DNA from: JBHEMK01 sp046262635
GTDB taxonomy: Bacteria; Actinomycetota; Thermoleophilia; Gaiellales; Gaiellaceae
DNA length: 17,269 nt
Direction: 5' to 3'
Assembly: GCA_046262635.1 (NCBI GenBank)
Contig: JBHEMK010000049.1
Location: forward strand, 1-17,269
How positions within the stretch are numbered: position 1 is the first letter of the stretch; each line of letters starts with the position of its first letter. Both the position numbers and the translations under genes were made by a program. Below the pieces are notes generated by a model that worked only from the letters and a program-made list of their open reading frames with translations, was not told the DNA's origin and did no database searches. This document shows positions 6,778 to 13,754 of this stretch, piece after piece.

Positions 6778-6977
6778 GTGCGGACGAGAGTCTGGGCAGG
6801 GCCGAGGAGCTTCTCGCGCGGCTGGAGGCGACGCGGGCCGAGCTCGAGCGGCTGGCGGTCGAAGACGACGCCGAGAAGGCGCTCGAGGTGCTCGGCGAGC
6901 TGTCGGAGCTCGCCCGAGAGGTCGAGGACGAGCTGGAGAAGGCGCGGCGTGCAGGGGAGGCCGATGCGAACACCTGA
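6774..6977 (+). CDS. small acidic coiled-coil protein, possibly XseB-like (exonuclease VII small subunit)
   Basis: A 67-residue protein starting at GTG that overlaps the nusB stop (GTGA), with a strong Shine-Dalgarno. It is almost entirely helical heptad sequence: SLGRAEELLARLEATRAELERLAVEDD followed by AEKALEVLGELSELAREVEDELEKARRA, rich in Glu, Leu, Ala and Arg. The size and two-helix layout fit XseB, and XseB often lies between nusB and ispA. However, the usual XseB features (a Gly-containing turn before LEExLxLYExG and a Cys-containing last helix) are not seen, and no xseA is present in the window. It may be a diverged XseB or an unrelated coiled-coil protein. The 3' end overlaps ispA by 14 nt. 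Confidence 0.7.
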   Translation: MSADESLGRAEELLARLEATRAELERLAVEDDAEKALEVLGELSELAREVEDELEKARRAGEADANT

Positions 6978-7734
6978 CGAGCTGCGCGGGCTCGTCGAGA
7001 GCTATCTCGGCGACCTCGCCCTGACCCCGGAGCTGCACGGACAAGCGCAGTCTGTTCGGTACGCGATTGCGGGACCGGGCAAGCGGGTGCGGCCGGTGAT
7101 CGTGCTCGCGACGGCCGAGGCAGCCGGCGTCGACCCGGAGGCCGCGCTCCCGGCCGGTGCCGCACTCGAGCTCGTGCACTGCTTCTCGCTCGTCCACGAC
7201 GACCTGCCCGCACTCGACAACGACGAGGAGCGGCGCGGCCGGCCGTCGACCTGGGCGCAGTACGGCGAGGGGGTCGCGCTGCTTGCGGGCGACGCCCTGC
7301 TGGCCGAGGCGTTCCGGCTCGCTCTTTGCTATCCCTCGCCGCAGGTCGCGCGAGAGCTCGCGAACGCGACGCTCGGCATGATCGGCGGCCAGTACCTCGA
7401 CATCACGGGTACAGCCCCGGACGAGGCCACGCTCCACAGGCTGAAGACCGGCTGCCTGTTCGCGGCCTCGGTCGGGCTGGCGCTGCGCGTGGCGGAGATC
7501 CCGGACGCCGAGCAGGCCCCGTGGCGCGCGTTCGGCGACGAGCTGGGGCTGCTGTTCCAGCTCGTCGACGACATCATCGACGGCGACGGCTCCGTCCAGA
7601 CCCACGGCCCCGAGAGGGCGCGGCGGCTGGCCGACGAAGCGGCAGAACGCGCCCAAGCGCGGCTGGCCCAGGTCGACGCGGACACATCGGTGCTCGCCGG
7701 CATCGTCGGCGGCCTCGCGACGCGAACCGGTTGA
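6964..7734 (+). CDS. ispA: Polyprenyl (farnesyl/geranylgeranyl-type) diphosphate synthase, short form
   Basis: A 256-residue trans-prenyltransferase joining isopentenyl diphosphate to allylic diphosphates. Seen: GPGKRVRPVIVLA (IPP-binding GKRxRP), LELVHCFSLVHDDLPALD with the first Asp-rich motif DDLPALD (79–85), RRGRPS, LLAGDALL, GGQYLDI, LKTG, and the second Asp-rich motif LVDDIID (202–206). The ATG at 6964 follows AGGGGAGG after 3 nt and begins as the family does. Two oddities: the His that usually follows GxPT is Trp97, and the segment after the second motif (GK…K-T-Y) is missing, so the protein is some 30–40 residues shorter than typical IspA. Core catalysis should still be possible. Product length cannot be told. 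No dxs lies beside it. Confidence 0.9.
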   Translation: MRTPDELRGLVESYLGDLALTPELHGQAQSVRYAIAGPGKRVRPVIVLATAEAAGVDPEAALPAGAALELVHCFSLVHDDLPALDNDEERRGRPSTWAQYGEGVALLAGDALLAEAFRLALCYPSPQVARELANATLGMIGGQYLDITGTAPDEATLHRLKTGCLFAASVGLALRVAEIPDAEQAPWRAFGDELGLLFQLVDDIIDGDGSVQTHGPERARRLADEAAERAQARLAQVDADTSVLAGIVGGLATRTG

Positions 7735-8504
7735 AGAAGAGGGTCGACGTCCTTCTGGTCGAGCGCGGCCTCGCCGAGTCACGGGCCCTTGCGCAGGCGC
7801 TCGTGATGGCGGGGCTCGTCCCGGGCTACGACAAGCCCGGCACGCAGATCGACGAGAGCGTCGAGTTGACGGTCGAGCGTGGGCCGCCGTACGTCTCCCG
7901 GGGCGGCGAGAAGCTCGCGCACGGGCTCGATGGGCTCGGCGTCGACCCGGCCGGGCTCGACTGTCTCGACGTCGGCGCCTCCACCGGGGGATTCACCGAC
8001 GTGCTGCTCCAGCGTGGCGCCCGCCGGGTGGTTGCCGTGGATGTCGGCTACGGGCAGCTCCATCCCCGGCTGCGCGACGACCCGCGCGTCACCGTGCTCG
8101 AGCGCACGAACGCACGCGAACTGAAGGAACTGCCGTTCCCGCCGCACCTCGTCGTCTGCGACGTCTCGTTCATCAGCGTTCGCAAGGCACTCCCGCCCGT
8201 CCTGGCGCTCGCAGCCGCCGCTTGGCAGGCCGTCGTGCTCGTCAAGCCGCAGTTCGAGGCTGGTCGAGCTGATGTGGGCAAGGGCGGTGTCGTCCGCGAT
8301 CGCGAGGTGCGCCGGCGCGTGCTCCAGGAGGTCGCCGGCGCGGCGCTCGGGTGGGGGGCGAGCGTGGCCGGCGTCGTAGACTCCGGCCTGCCGGGACCGA
8401 AGGGGAACCGGGAGTTCTTGCTCCACCTCGTCCAGAGTGACAGACCGACCCTGACCGATGACCTCGACGCTCGAATCGACGATGCACTCGCCGCGGACGA
8501 TTAG
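7731..8504 (+). CDS. tlyA: TlyA family rRNA 2'-O-methyltransferase
   Basis: A 257-residue protein with an N-terminal S4 RNA-binding domain (about 1–60, KKRVDVLLVERGLAESRALAQ) and a FtsJ/RrmJ-type SAM methyltransferase domain. Motif I is LDVGASTGGFTD (from about residue 79); VVCDVSFIS and VVLVKPQFEAGR carry the Asp and Lys of the expected catalytic set, and SRGGEKL supplies the first Lys. TlyA methylates 2'-OH of cytidines in 16S and 23S rRNA and affects capreomycin sensitivity in mycobacteria. The start is TTG overlapping the ispA stop (TTGA), matching the family N-terminus directly; no Shine-Dalgarno is seen, so coupled translation is likely. Haemolysin annotation sometimes given to this family is historical. 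Confidence 0.93.
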   Translation: MKKRVDVLLVERGLAESRALAQALVMAGLVPGYDKPGTQIDESVELTVERGPPYVSRGGEKLAHGLDGLGVDPAGLDCLDVGASTGGFTDVLLQRGARRVVAVDVGYGQLHPRLRDDPRVTVLERTNARELKELPFPPHLVVCDVSFISVRKALPPVLALAAAAWQAVVLVKPQFEAGRADVGKGGVVRDREVRRRVLQEVAGAALGWGASVAGVVDSGLPGPKGNREFLLHLVQSDRPTLTDDLDARIDDALAADD

Positions 8505-9321
8505 GCGCGCGACGGTCATCACGCACGGCAAGGCGCAGACGATCGGCGCCGCGCTGGTGCGCGTCGAGCGGGTAGCCCAGGACCACGGGGTCGAGTTGCT
8601 GTTTTCCGGCGAAGAGCAGGAGAAGCACAGCCTGGGTGCGCGGAAGGCGGAACGTGCGGAGGCGGACATCGCCGTCGTTCTCGGGGGGGACGGCACGATG
8701 CTGCGCGCGCTCGCCCGATTCCTCGGCAGCGGCGTCCCGGTGATCGGCGTGAACTTCGGGCGCGTCGGATTCCTCGCCTCGATCAGGCAGGACGACCTCG
8801 AGGACGGGCTGGCCCGGGTCTTCGCCGGCGAATACCACACCGTGGAGCTGCCGACTCTGGAGGCCGAGACGAACGGCCGCCTCGCCGTCGGCGTCAACGA
8901 TGTCGTGGCGACGAGCTCAACGCTCGGGCGGATGGTGGAGCTGCAGTGGAACGTCGGTGGCGAGGACCTCGGCCGGGTGCCCTGCGACGGCGTGATCTGC
9001 GCGACCCCCTCCGGGTCGACCGCGTACAACCTGTCGAACGGCGGCCCGGTGCTCGTACGCGGGCTCGATGCGATGGCGGTGACCTTCGTCGCACCGCACT
9101 CGCTGCACGCGCGGCCACTCGTCGTTCCGCGCGGGCTCGATCTGATCGTCTGGAATCGGACCCAGGACGTCCCCATCACGGTGCTCCTCGACGGCCATGC
9201 GGTCGGGGAGGTCGCGCCGGCCGGCCGCGTCGTCGTGCGGCTCGGCGAGCAGGAGAGCCTGTTGGCGACGCTCCCGGAGTCGACGTTCTTCGCCCGCTAC
9301 CGGGAGACGTTCGTCTCCTAG
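8482..9321 (+). CDS. nadK: NAD kinase
   Basis: A 279-residue kinase that phosphorylates NAD to NADP. Family motifs are clear: VVLGGDGTML (GGDGT at about 68–72), VIGVNFGRVGFLASI, GVNDVVA, then CDGVICATPSGSTAYNLSNGGP and APHSLHARPLVVP. The frame is open further upstream. ATG at 8482 (23-nt overlap with tlyA) places RRATVITHGK, the first strand, near the N-terminus as in the family; ATG at 8458 (47-nt overlap) would add eight residues and is possible. Neither has a clear ribosome site. It closes the acc operon; a perfect hairpin covers its last codons. Confidence 0.95.
   Translation: MHSPRTIRRATVITHGKAQTIGAALVRVERVAQDHGVELLFSGEEQEKHSLGARKAERAEADIAVVLGGDGTMLRALARFLGSGVPVIGVNFGRVGFLASIRQDDLEDGLARVFAGEYHTVELPTLEAETNGRLAVGVNDVVATSSTLGRMVELQWNVGGEDLGRVPCDGVICATPSGSTAYNLSNGGPVLVRGLDAMAVTFVAPHSLHARPLVVPRGLDLIVWNRTQDVPITVLLDGHAVGEVAPAGRVVVRLGEQESLLATLPESTFFARYRETFVS
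9303..9318 (+). terminator. perfect hairpin at the nadK stop codon
   Basis: GGAGACG-TT-CGTCTCC forms a perfect 7-bp inverted repeat that ends one base before the TAG stop of nadK. A second imperfect stem, GGCCAC/GTGGCC (9343–9348 with 9361–9366), follows. No T-run is present. The position at the end of an eight-gene operon and before the recN promoter suggests a terminator or 3' end protector. Confidence 0.35.
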
Positions 9322-9392
9322 GCCGGGCCGCGGCTCCTCGGCGGCCACGGCTTCGATCCGGTGGCCCCGGTTCGACCGTCGGACGGCCTCAC

Positions 9393-9398
9393 TACCAT
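9393..9398 (+). promoter_or_regulatory. possible -10 box (TACCAT) for recN, leaderless type
   Basis: TACCAT stands 6 nt before the GTG of recN in the 83-nt gap after nadK. It fits TAnnnT and would place transcription start at or next to the start codon. No convincing -35 box or LexA-type operator is visible in the gap, although recN is DNA-damage induced in many bacteria. Confidence 0.35.
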
Positions 9399-9404
9399 GG
9401 CTTC

Positions 9405-11030
9405 GTGCTCCGCCGGCTTCGCATCGAGAATCTCGTTCTGATCCGCGAGGCCGAGCTCGAGCTCGCCCCCGGCCTGAATGCGATCACCGGCGAGACCGGC
9501 GCCGGCAAGACGATCCTCGCCCAGGCGGTGGGCCTTCTGCTCGGGGCGAGGGGCGACACGAGCTTGCTCGGCGCGGCGGCCGACGAGGCCTACGTGGAGG
9601 CCGAGCTCGAGCTTGCCGCCGGCCTGCTCGAGGAGGAAGGTCTCGACGCGATCGGCGAGCTGAGACCGGAGGAGGAGGAGGGTCTCGTTCTCGCGCGTCG
9701 GGTGTTCGCCGATGGCCGCACCCGGGCTTACGCGTGGGGCCGGGCCGCTGCGCGCGAGGACGTCGCAGCCGCCGGTGAGCGGTTGATCGCGATGTCCGGC
9801 CAGTTCGAGCAGCGTCGCCTCGCGCGGGCCTCTTACCAGCTGGACGTGCTCGACCGCTACGCGGGCCCCGAGCAGCTCCGCCGCCGCGCCGGTGCGCGGG
9901 CCGCCTGGCGTGAGCTCCAATCCGCGCGCCGCCGCCACGAGGAGCTGCAGACGGCCACCGACCAGGCGGGGGCCCGGCTGGAAGAACTGCGCGCGCTCGT
10001 CGAGGACACGGCCGGCCTGGAGCCCTCGACCGAGGACTCGCTGCGCGCCGAGCGCGAGCGACTCCGGCACGTGACCGAGCTTGCGGAGGGCGCGCAGGCC
10101 GCTGCGTACGCGCTCGCCTCGGACGACGGCGAGGGCGCGGCGGGCCTCGTCGGTCGAGCCGAACGTGCGGTCGCCCCGCTCGAGCGGCTCGCGCCCGAGC
10201 TGCGGCGCGCTGGCGACGAGCTGCGCGACGTCGAGTTGCGTCTGCGCGAGACGGCGACCGAGCTCCGGTCGTTCCTCACCTCGCTCGAGGCCGAGCCCCG
10301 CCGCGTCGAGCACATCGAGTCGGAGCTCGATCGGATCGCCGATGCGAAGCGGCGGTTCCGCTGCGCCGGCTACGCCGAGTTGCTCGAGCGCGCCGGCGAG
10401 GCGAGCGCAGAGCTCGAGGCGTGGGAGGGTGGCAACGACCCCGTGGCCGCGGCCGCCGAGACGCTCGCGGCAGCCGAGCAGGAGGTCGCCGGCCTGGCCG
10501 CGGAGCTTGGTGCGACGCGCCGCGCAGCAGCCGGGCCGTTCTCCACGGCCGTCGCGGCGGGTCTCGAGGAGATCGGCATGAGCGGGTGCGAGTTCCGGGT
10601 CGAGCTCCGCCACCGCGACGCGGGCGCGGCCGGCGGCGACGAGATCGCGTTTCTGATCCGCCCCAACGCGGGCCTTCCCTTCGCGCCGGTCGCCGAGACG
10701 GCCTCCGGCGGCGAGCTCTCACGGGTGGCGCTCGCGATCGCCGCGGTCGCCGGCGGCGAGACGATGATCTTCGACGAGATCGACGCCGGCATCGGCGGCG
10801 AGACGGCGAACGCCGTCGGCCGCGCACTCCGCCGGCTCGCTGAGCGCGCGCAAGTCGTCACGATCACGCATCTCCCGCAGATCGCCGCTCTCGCCGACCG
10901 TCACTTCCGCGTCGAGAAGGTCGCCGGCGAGCCGACGCACACGCGCATCGAGCAGCTCAGCGAAGGCGAGCGCCGCACCGAGATCGAGCGGATGCTCGGT
11001 GGCCAGGAGTTTCTGGCCACCGTGCGCTAG
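9405..11030 (+). CDS. recN: DNA repair protein RecN
   Basis: A 541-residue SMC-like ATPase acting in double-strand-break repair. Walker A is GETGAGKT (29–36); the signature motif is TASGGELSRVALAI; Walker B is TMIFDEIDAGIGGETA (Asp457, Glu458); the His switch region is THLPQIAALADRHF. The middle (about 150–400) is Glu/Arg/Ala-rich coiled coil. The frame is open well upstream, but GTG at 9405 gives the family N-terminus MLRRLRIENLVLI. The motif that usually reads HGQHEH is SGQFEQ here. A perfect 9-bp inverted repeat lies in the last codons. Confidence 0.96.
   Translation: MLRRLRIENLVLIREAELELAPGLNAITGETGAGKTILAQAVGLLLGARGDTSLLGAAADEAYVEAELELAAGLLEEEGLDAIGELRPEEEEGLVLARRVFADGRTRAYAWGRAAAREDVAAAGERLIAMSGQFEQRRLARASYQLDVLDRYAGPEQLRRRAGARAAWRELQSARRRHEELQTATDQAGARLEELRALVEDTAGLEPSTEDSLRAERERLRHVTELAEGAQAAAYALASDDGEGAAGLVGRAERAVAPLERLAPELRRAGDELRDVELRLRETATELRSFLTSLEAEPRRVEHIESELDRIADAKRRFRCAGYAELLERAGEASAELEAWEGGNDPVAAAAETLAAAEQEVAGLAAELGATRRAAAGPFSTAVAAGLEEIGMSGCEFRVELRHRDAGAAGGDEIAFLIRPNAGLPFAPVAETASGGELSRVALAIAAVAGGETMIFDEIDAGIGGETANAVGRALRRLAERAQVVTITHLPQIAALADRHFRVEKVAGEPTHTRIEQLSEGERRTEIERMLGGQEFLATVR
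10998..11021 (+). terminator. perfect 9-bp hairpin in the last codons of recN
   Basis: GGTGGCCAG and CTGGCCACC flank the loop GAGTTT, ending 6 nt before the recN stop codon. It is the strongest simple hairpin in the window. There is no T-run, and another gene starts 6 nt after the stop, so it could be an attenuator, an mRNA end or a structure that limits read-through into the small SRPBCC gene. Confidence 0.35.
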
Positions 11031-11036
11031 GCGCCG

Positions 11037-11459
11037 TTGCCCACTTTCGCGGCGCGCCGCACACTGCTCGCCTCGCGAAGCGACGTGTGGGGTTTCCTCG
11101 CGGAGCCGCACAACCTGGGCGACTGGTGGCCCGGAATCACTGTCGTCCGACCTGACCGCCGCGGGCTCGCCCCCGGCGGCCGCTGGGAGATCGTCGGCCC
11201 CGACCGGCCGAGCTACTTCCGGCGCCCGCAGCTGCACGGGACACTGCTCGTTCTCGAGGTCGACCCGCTGGAGCGGATCGCCTTCCAGCTCACCGGCGAC
11301 CGCATCGACGCCGAGCTGCGGCTCCGGACGGTCGAGGCCGACCGCACCGAGGTCGAGCTAACCGTCTCCGGGCCCTGGCTGATCGGCCTGAGCCGCAGCT
11401 ATGCGCAGCGCGCGCTCGGCCGGCTCTACTCGCTGCTTCAGACGGCGGCCGACGCGTAG
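11037..11459 (+). CDS. SRPBCC (polyketide cyclase/START-like) family protein
   Basis: A 140-residue protein with a helix-grip fold pattern: an opening strand RRTLLASRSDVWGFLAEPHNLGDWWPGI, then alternating strands (GGRWEIVGP, GTLLVLEVDPLERIAFQLTG, AELRLRTVEADRTEVELTVSG) and a long C-terminal helix (SRSYAQRALGRLYSLLQTAA). Such proteins bind hydrophobic ligands in a central cavity; the ligand and role are unknown here. The start is TTG six bases after the recN stop; there is no in-frame ATG or GTG near, and the family N-terminus begins right there. It probably shares the recN transcript. Confidence 0.82.
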   Translation: MPTFAARRTLLASRSDVWGFLAEPHNLGDWWPGITVVRPDRRGLAPGGRWEIVGPDRPSYFRRPQLHGTLLVLEVDPLERIAFQLTGDRIDAELRLRTVEADRTEVELTVSGPWLIGLSRSYAQRALGRLYSLLQTAADA

Positions 11460-11481
11460 CGGGGCCGACCGCCGGGACTGC

Positions 11482-11487
11482 TACTCT
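11482..11487 (+). promoter_or_regulatory. possible -10 box (TACTCT) for pyrG, leaderless type
   Basis: TACTCT lies 8 nt before the GTG of pyrG in the 36-nt gap, so transcription would begin close to the start codon. No Shine-Dalgarno sequence is present and the -35 region is not recognisable. The short leader leaves no room for the C-run attenuator known from Bacillus pyrG. Confidence 0.4.
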
Positions 11488-11495
11488 GAAATCCC

Positions 11496-13139
11496 GTGAG
11501 CAGCGGGCCGCCGAAGTACGTCTTTGTCACCGGCGGCGTGGTCTCCGCGCTCGGAAAAGGAATCGTCGCCGCGTCGCTCGGGCGCCTGCTGAAGGCGCGA
11601 GGGCTGCGCGTCCAGCTGCAGAAGTTCGACCCGTACCTGAACGTCGATCCGGGCACGATGAGCCCGTTCCAGCACGGCGAGGTCTTCGTGACCGAGGACG
11701 GAGCCGAGACCGACCTTGACATCGGCCACTACGAGCGCTTCGTCGACGAGAACTCCTCGCGCAACTCGAGCCACAGCGCGGGGGCGATCTGGGAGACCGT
11801 CCTGCGAAAAGAGCGCAAGGGCGAGTTCCTCGGCGCCACGGTGCAGGTGATCCCGCACATCACGAACGAGATCAAGGCGCGCATCCGCCGCGCAGCTGAG
11901 TCGACCCCGTGCGACGTCGTCATCTCGGAGATCGGCGGGACCGTCGGCGACATCGAGTCGCTTCCGTTTCTCGAGGCGATCCGCCAGTTCCGACGCGAGG
12001 CCGGTCTCGAGAACGTCCTCTACGTCCACGTCACGCTCGTCCCGTTCATCGAGGCGGCCGGCGAGCTGAAGACGAAGCCCACGCAGCACTCCGTCAACGA
12101 GCTGCGCCGGATCGGTATCCATCCGGACATCGTCGTCTGCCGCTCGCACGAGGAACTCTCGCCGGACATCAGGGACAAGATCGCCCTGTTCGCAGACGTC
12201 GATCAGCGGGCCGTGGTCGCGAGCCCCGACGTCAGGGACGTCTACCTGGTTCCCGCGGTGCTCCAGGCAGAAGGCCTCGACACGCTCGTCTGCGAAAAGC
12301 TGCGGATCGACGCACCAGCGGCCGAGCTCGCCGAGTGGGGCGATCTGATCGAGCGGATCGGGCGCGTCGAGGGCGAGGTCGAGATCGCGCTCGTGGGCAA
12401 GTACGTGAAGCTGCAGGACGCCTACCTCTCCGTGCACGAGGCCCTCAAGCACGCGGGCCTCCATCACGGCTGCGGGATCCGGGTGCGCTGGGTCGACGCC
12501 GAGGACATGACCTACGAGGAAGCGGCGGAGCTGCTCGAGGAGGTCGACGGCGTTCTCGTTCCGGGCGGCTTCGGCGCACGCGGGTGGGAAGGGAAGATCC
12601 TCGCCTGTCGGGTCGCGCGCGAGCGCGGGATCCCGTACCTCGGCATCTGCCTCGGCATGCACGTCGCGGTCTCCGAGTTCGCGCGGCACGTCGCGGGGCT
12701 CGACGGCGCGAACTCGACCGAGATGGATCCCGAGACGCCGTACCCGGTGATCGACCTCCTGCCGGAGCAGAAGGGGGTCGAGGATCTCGGCGGGACGATG
12801 CGGCTCGGCGCCCAGGCGATCGAGGTGGCCGGAGCAACCCGTGCCCGCGACGCATACGGCGAGGCCGTCATCTTCGAGCGCCACCGGCACCGCTACGAGG
12901 TGAACAATCTCTCTCGCGAGCGGCTCGTCGATGCGGGGCTCGTCATCTCGGGGACGTTCGAGGAGGGCCGCCTCGTCGAGATCGTCGAGCTGCCCGATCA
13001 CCTGTGGTTCGTGGCGAGCCAGTTTCATCCGGAGTTCAAGTCGCGCCCGACGCGTCCTGCGCCGCTCTTCCGCGAGTTCGTCGGTGCCGCACGAACCCGC
13101 GCGTTCGATCGGGCCGGCGTCGCGGCCGCGGTCGTCTAG
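11496..13139 (+). CDS. pyrG: CTP synthase
   Basis: A 547-residue enzyme that aminates UTP to CTP with ATP and glutamine. The N-terminal synthetase domain (about 1–275) shows KYVFVTGGVVSALGKGI (Lys21), FDPYLNVDPGTMSPFQHGEVFVT, GAETDLDIGHYERF, VQVIPHITNEIK and ISEIGGTVGDIES. The glutaminase domain (about 295–535) has nucleophile Cys385 in LGICLGMH, His511 and Glu513 in SQFHPEF. The residue four after the nucleophile, normally Gln, is His389. The stretch after HYERF reads SSHSAGAIWETVLRKER where most relatives have a VTTGxIY version. Length is normal. It is transcribed from its own likely promoter and is convergent with the PAS gene, 9 nt away. Confidence 0.97.
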   Translation: MSSGPPKYVFVTGGVVSALGKGIVAASLGRLLKARGLRVQLQKFDPYLNVDPGTMSPFQHGEVFVTEDGAETDLDIGHYERFVDENSSRNSSHSAGAIWETVLRKERKGEFLGATVQVIPHITNEIKARIRRAAESTPCDVVISEIGGTVGDIESLPFLEAIRQFRREAGLENVLYVHVTLVPFIEAAGELKTKPTQHSVNELRRIGIHPDIVVCRSHEELSPDIRDKIALFADVDQRAVVASPDVRDVYLVPAVLQAEGLDTLVCEKLRIDAPAAELAEWGDLIERIGRVEGEVEIALVGKYVKLQDAYLSVHEALKHAGLHHGCGIRVRWVDAEDMTYEEAAELLEEVDGVLVPGGFGARGWEGKILACRVARERGIPYLGICLGMHVAVSEFARHVAGLDGANSTEMDPETPYPVIDLLPEQKGVEDLGGTMRLGAQAIEVAGATRARDAYGEAVIFERHRHRYEVNNLSRERLVDAGLVISGTFEEGRLVEIVELPDHLWFVASQFHPEFKSRPTRPAPLFREFVGAARTRAFDRAGVAAAVV

Positions 13140-13148
13140 GAGCGGTGA

Positions 13149-13502
13149 TCAATCCTCCACGAAGCCGACCGAGACGTAGAGCCCGAGGTGCGCCGCGACG
13201 GTCTCGGAGGCGCGATAGCGCATGCGAATCTCGTGCCCGTCTCTGTGCGTGAGGATCGCCACGCCTTCCTGCCGCCCCCGCGCCAGCATGTCGGCGTACT
13301 CCTCCGGCGCGTCCTCGTAGCGGGCGATGTCTGTGACATTCAGGCCGAGCAGTTCGTGCCGCTCGTATCCGAGCGTCTCGGCGGCGAGCCGGTTCACCGC
13401 CACGTAGCGCATCGTCTCGTCGGCGACGAAGACGAGGGCGGGGCCGAGGTCGACCGCCTCTCCCAGCAGCCCGACCTGGATGAGCTGCTCGGCGGTGGAC
13501 AT
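13149..13502 (-). CDS. stand-alone PAS domain protein
   Basis: A 117-residue protein that is little more than one PAS domain (about 15–115): GPALVFVADETMRYVAVNRLAAETLGYERHELLGLNVTDI is a standard PAS N-cap and core, followed by an EEYADMLARGRQEG helix and HRDGHEIRMRYRASE strands. No kinase, GGDEF or HTH domain is attached, and no Cys or His cofactor site is obvious. Such single PAS proteins sense small ligands or redox and act on a partner; the partner is unknown. The start ATG (13502–13500) has a promoter at the expected distance. The gene is convergent with pyrG and divergent from the M20 gene. Confidence 0.88.
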   Translation of the reverse strand: MSTAEQLIQVGLLGEAVDLGPALVFVADETMRYVAVNRLAAETLGYERHELLGLNVTDIARYEDAPEEYADMLARGRQEGVAILTHRDGHEIRMRYRASETVAAHLGLYVSVGFVED

Positions 13503-13512
13503 CGCCGGCCCA

Positions 13513-13541
13513 ACGCTACCCCCTTCCGTAAGATCGGGCAA
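13513..13541 (-). promoter_or_regulatory. promoter of the PAS gene
   Basis: On the minus strand, TTGCCC (13541–13536) and TAGCGT (13518–13513) are 17 nt apart, and TAGCGT ends 10 nt before the ATG. Four of six -35 bases match TTGACA. The mRNA leader would be only a few bases long. Confidence 0.45.
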
Positions 13542-13720
13542 TGCTGCGCCCTGAATGCTGGATCGGTCCGGCGGGCGCGTGCCCCCTCTACGTCGGTGCC
13601 CGAACAGCCGAGGAGCACGCACGGGCTGGCCGTTGAGAGCCGGCGGGCCCGGGAAAACGACCGGTCTGGCCGTGTGGAGCAAAACCGGATGGACGGGTTG
13701 AAAGGGGATCGGCGTACCAG
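13542..13720. other. non-coding gap between the PAS and M20 genes
   Basis: Part of a 252-bp divergent gap. It contains short repeats (CTGGCCGT twice, a GACCGGTC palindrome) but no RNA family or riboswitch that I recognise. The open frames crossing it have no family resemblance and look like by-products of high GC. Confidence 0.4.
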
Positions 13721-13744
13721 GTCTGCTCCGCAGACACGGTCTGC
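13721..13744 (+). repeat. three-part alternating inverted repeat before the M20 gene
   Basis: GTCTGC-TCC-GCAGAC-ACG-GTCTGC: three perfect 6-mers in alternating orientation with 3-nt spacers, ending 10 nt before the ATG at 13755. In DNA it makes two overlapping palindromes, as in a cooperative operator. In RNA the middle arm can pair with either neighbour but not both, giving two mutually exclusive hairpins next to the ribosome entry site. Confidence 0.55.
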
Positions 13745-13754
13745 CTGACGACCG

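Noticed and set aside
13542..13720. possible riboswitch or structured RNA before the M20 gene
   Set aside because: I checked by eye for c-di-GMP, cobalamin and SRP RNA cores and saw none; only short local repeats are present.
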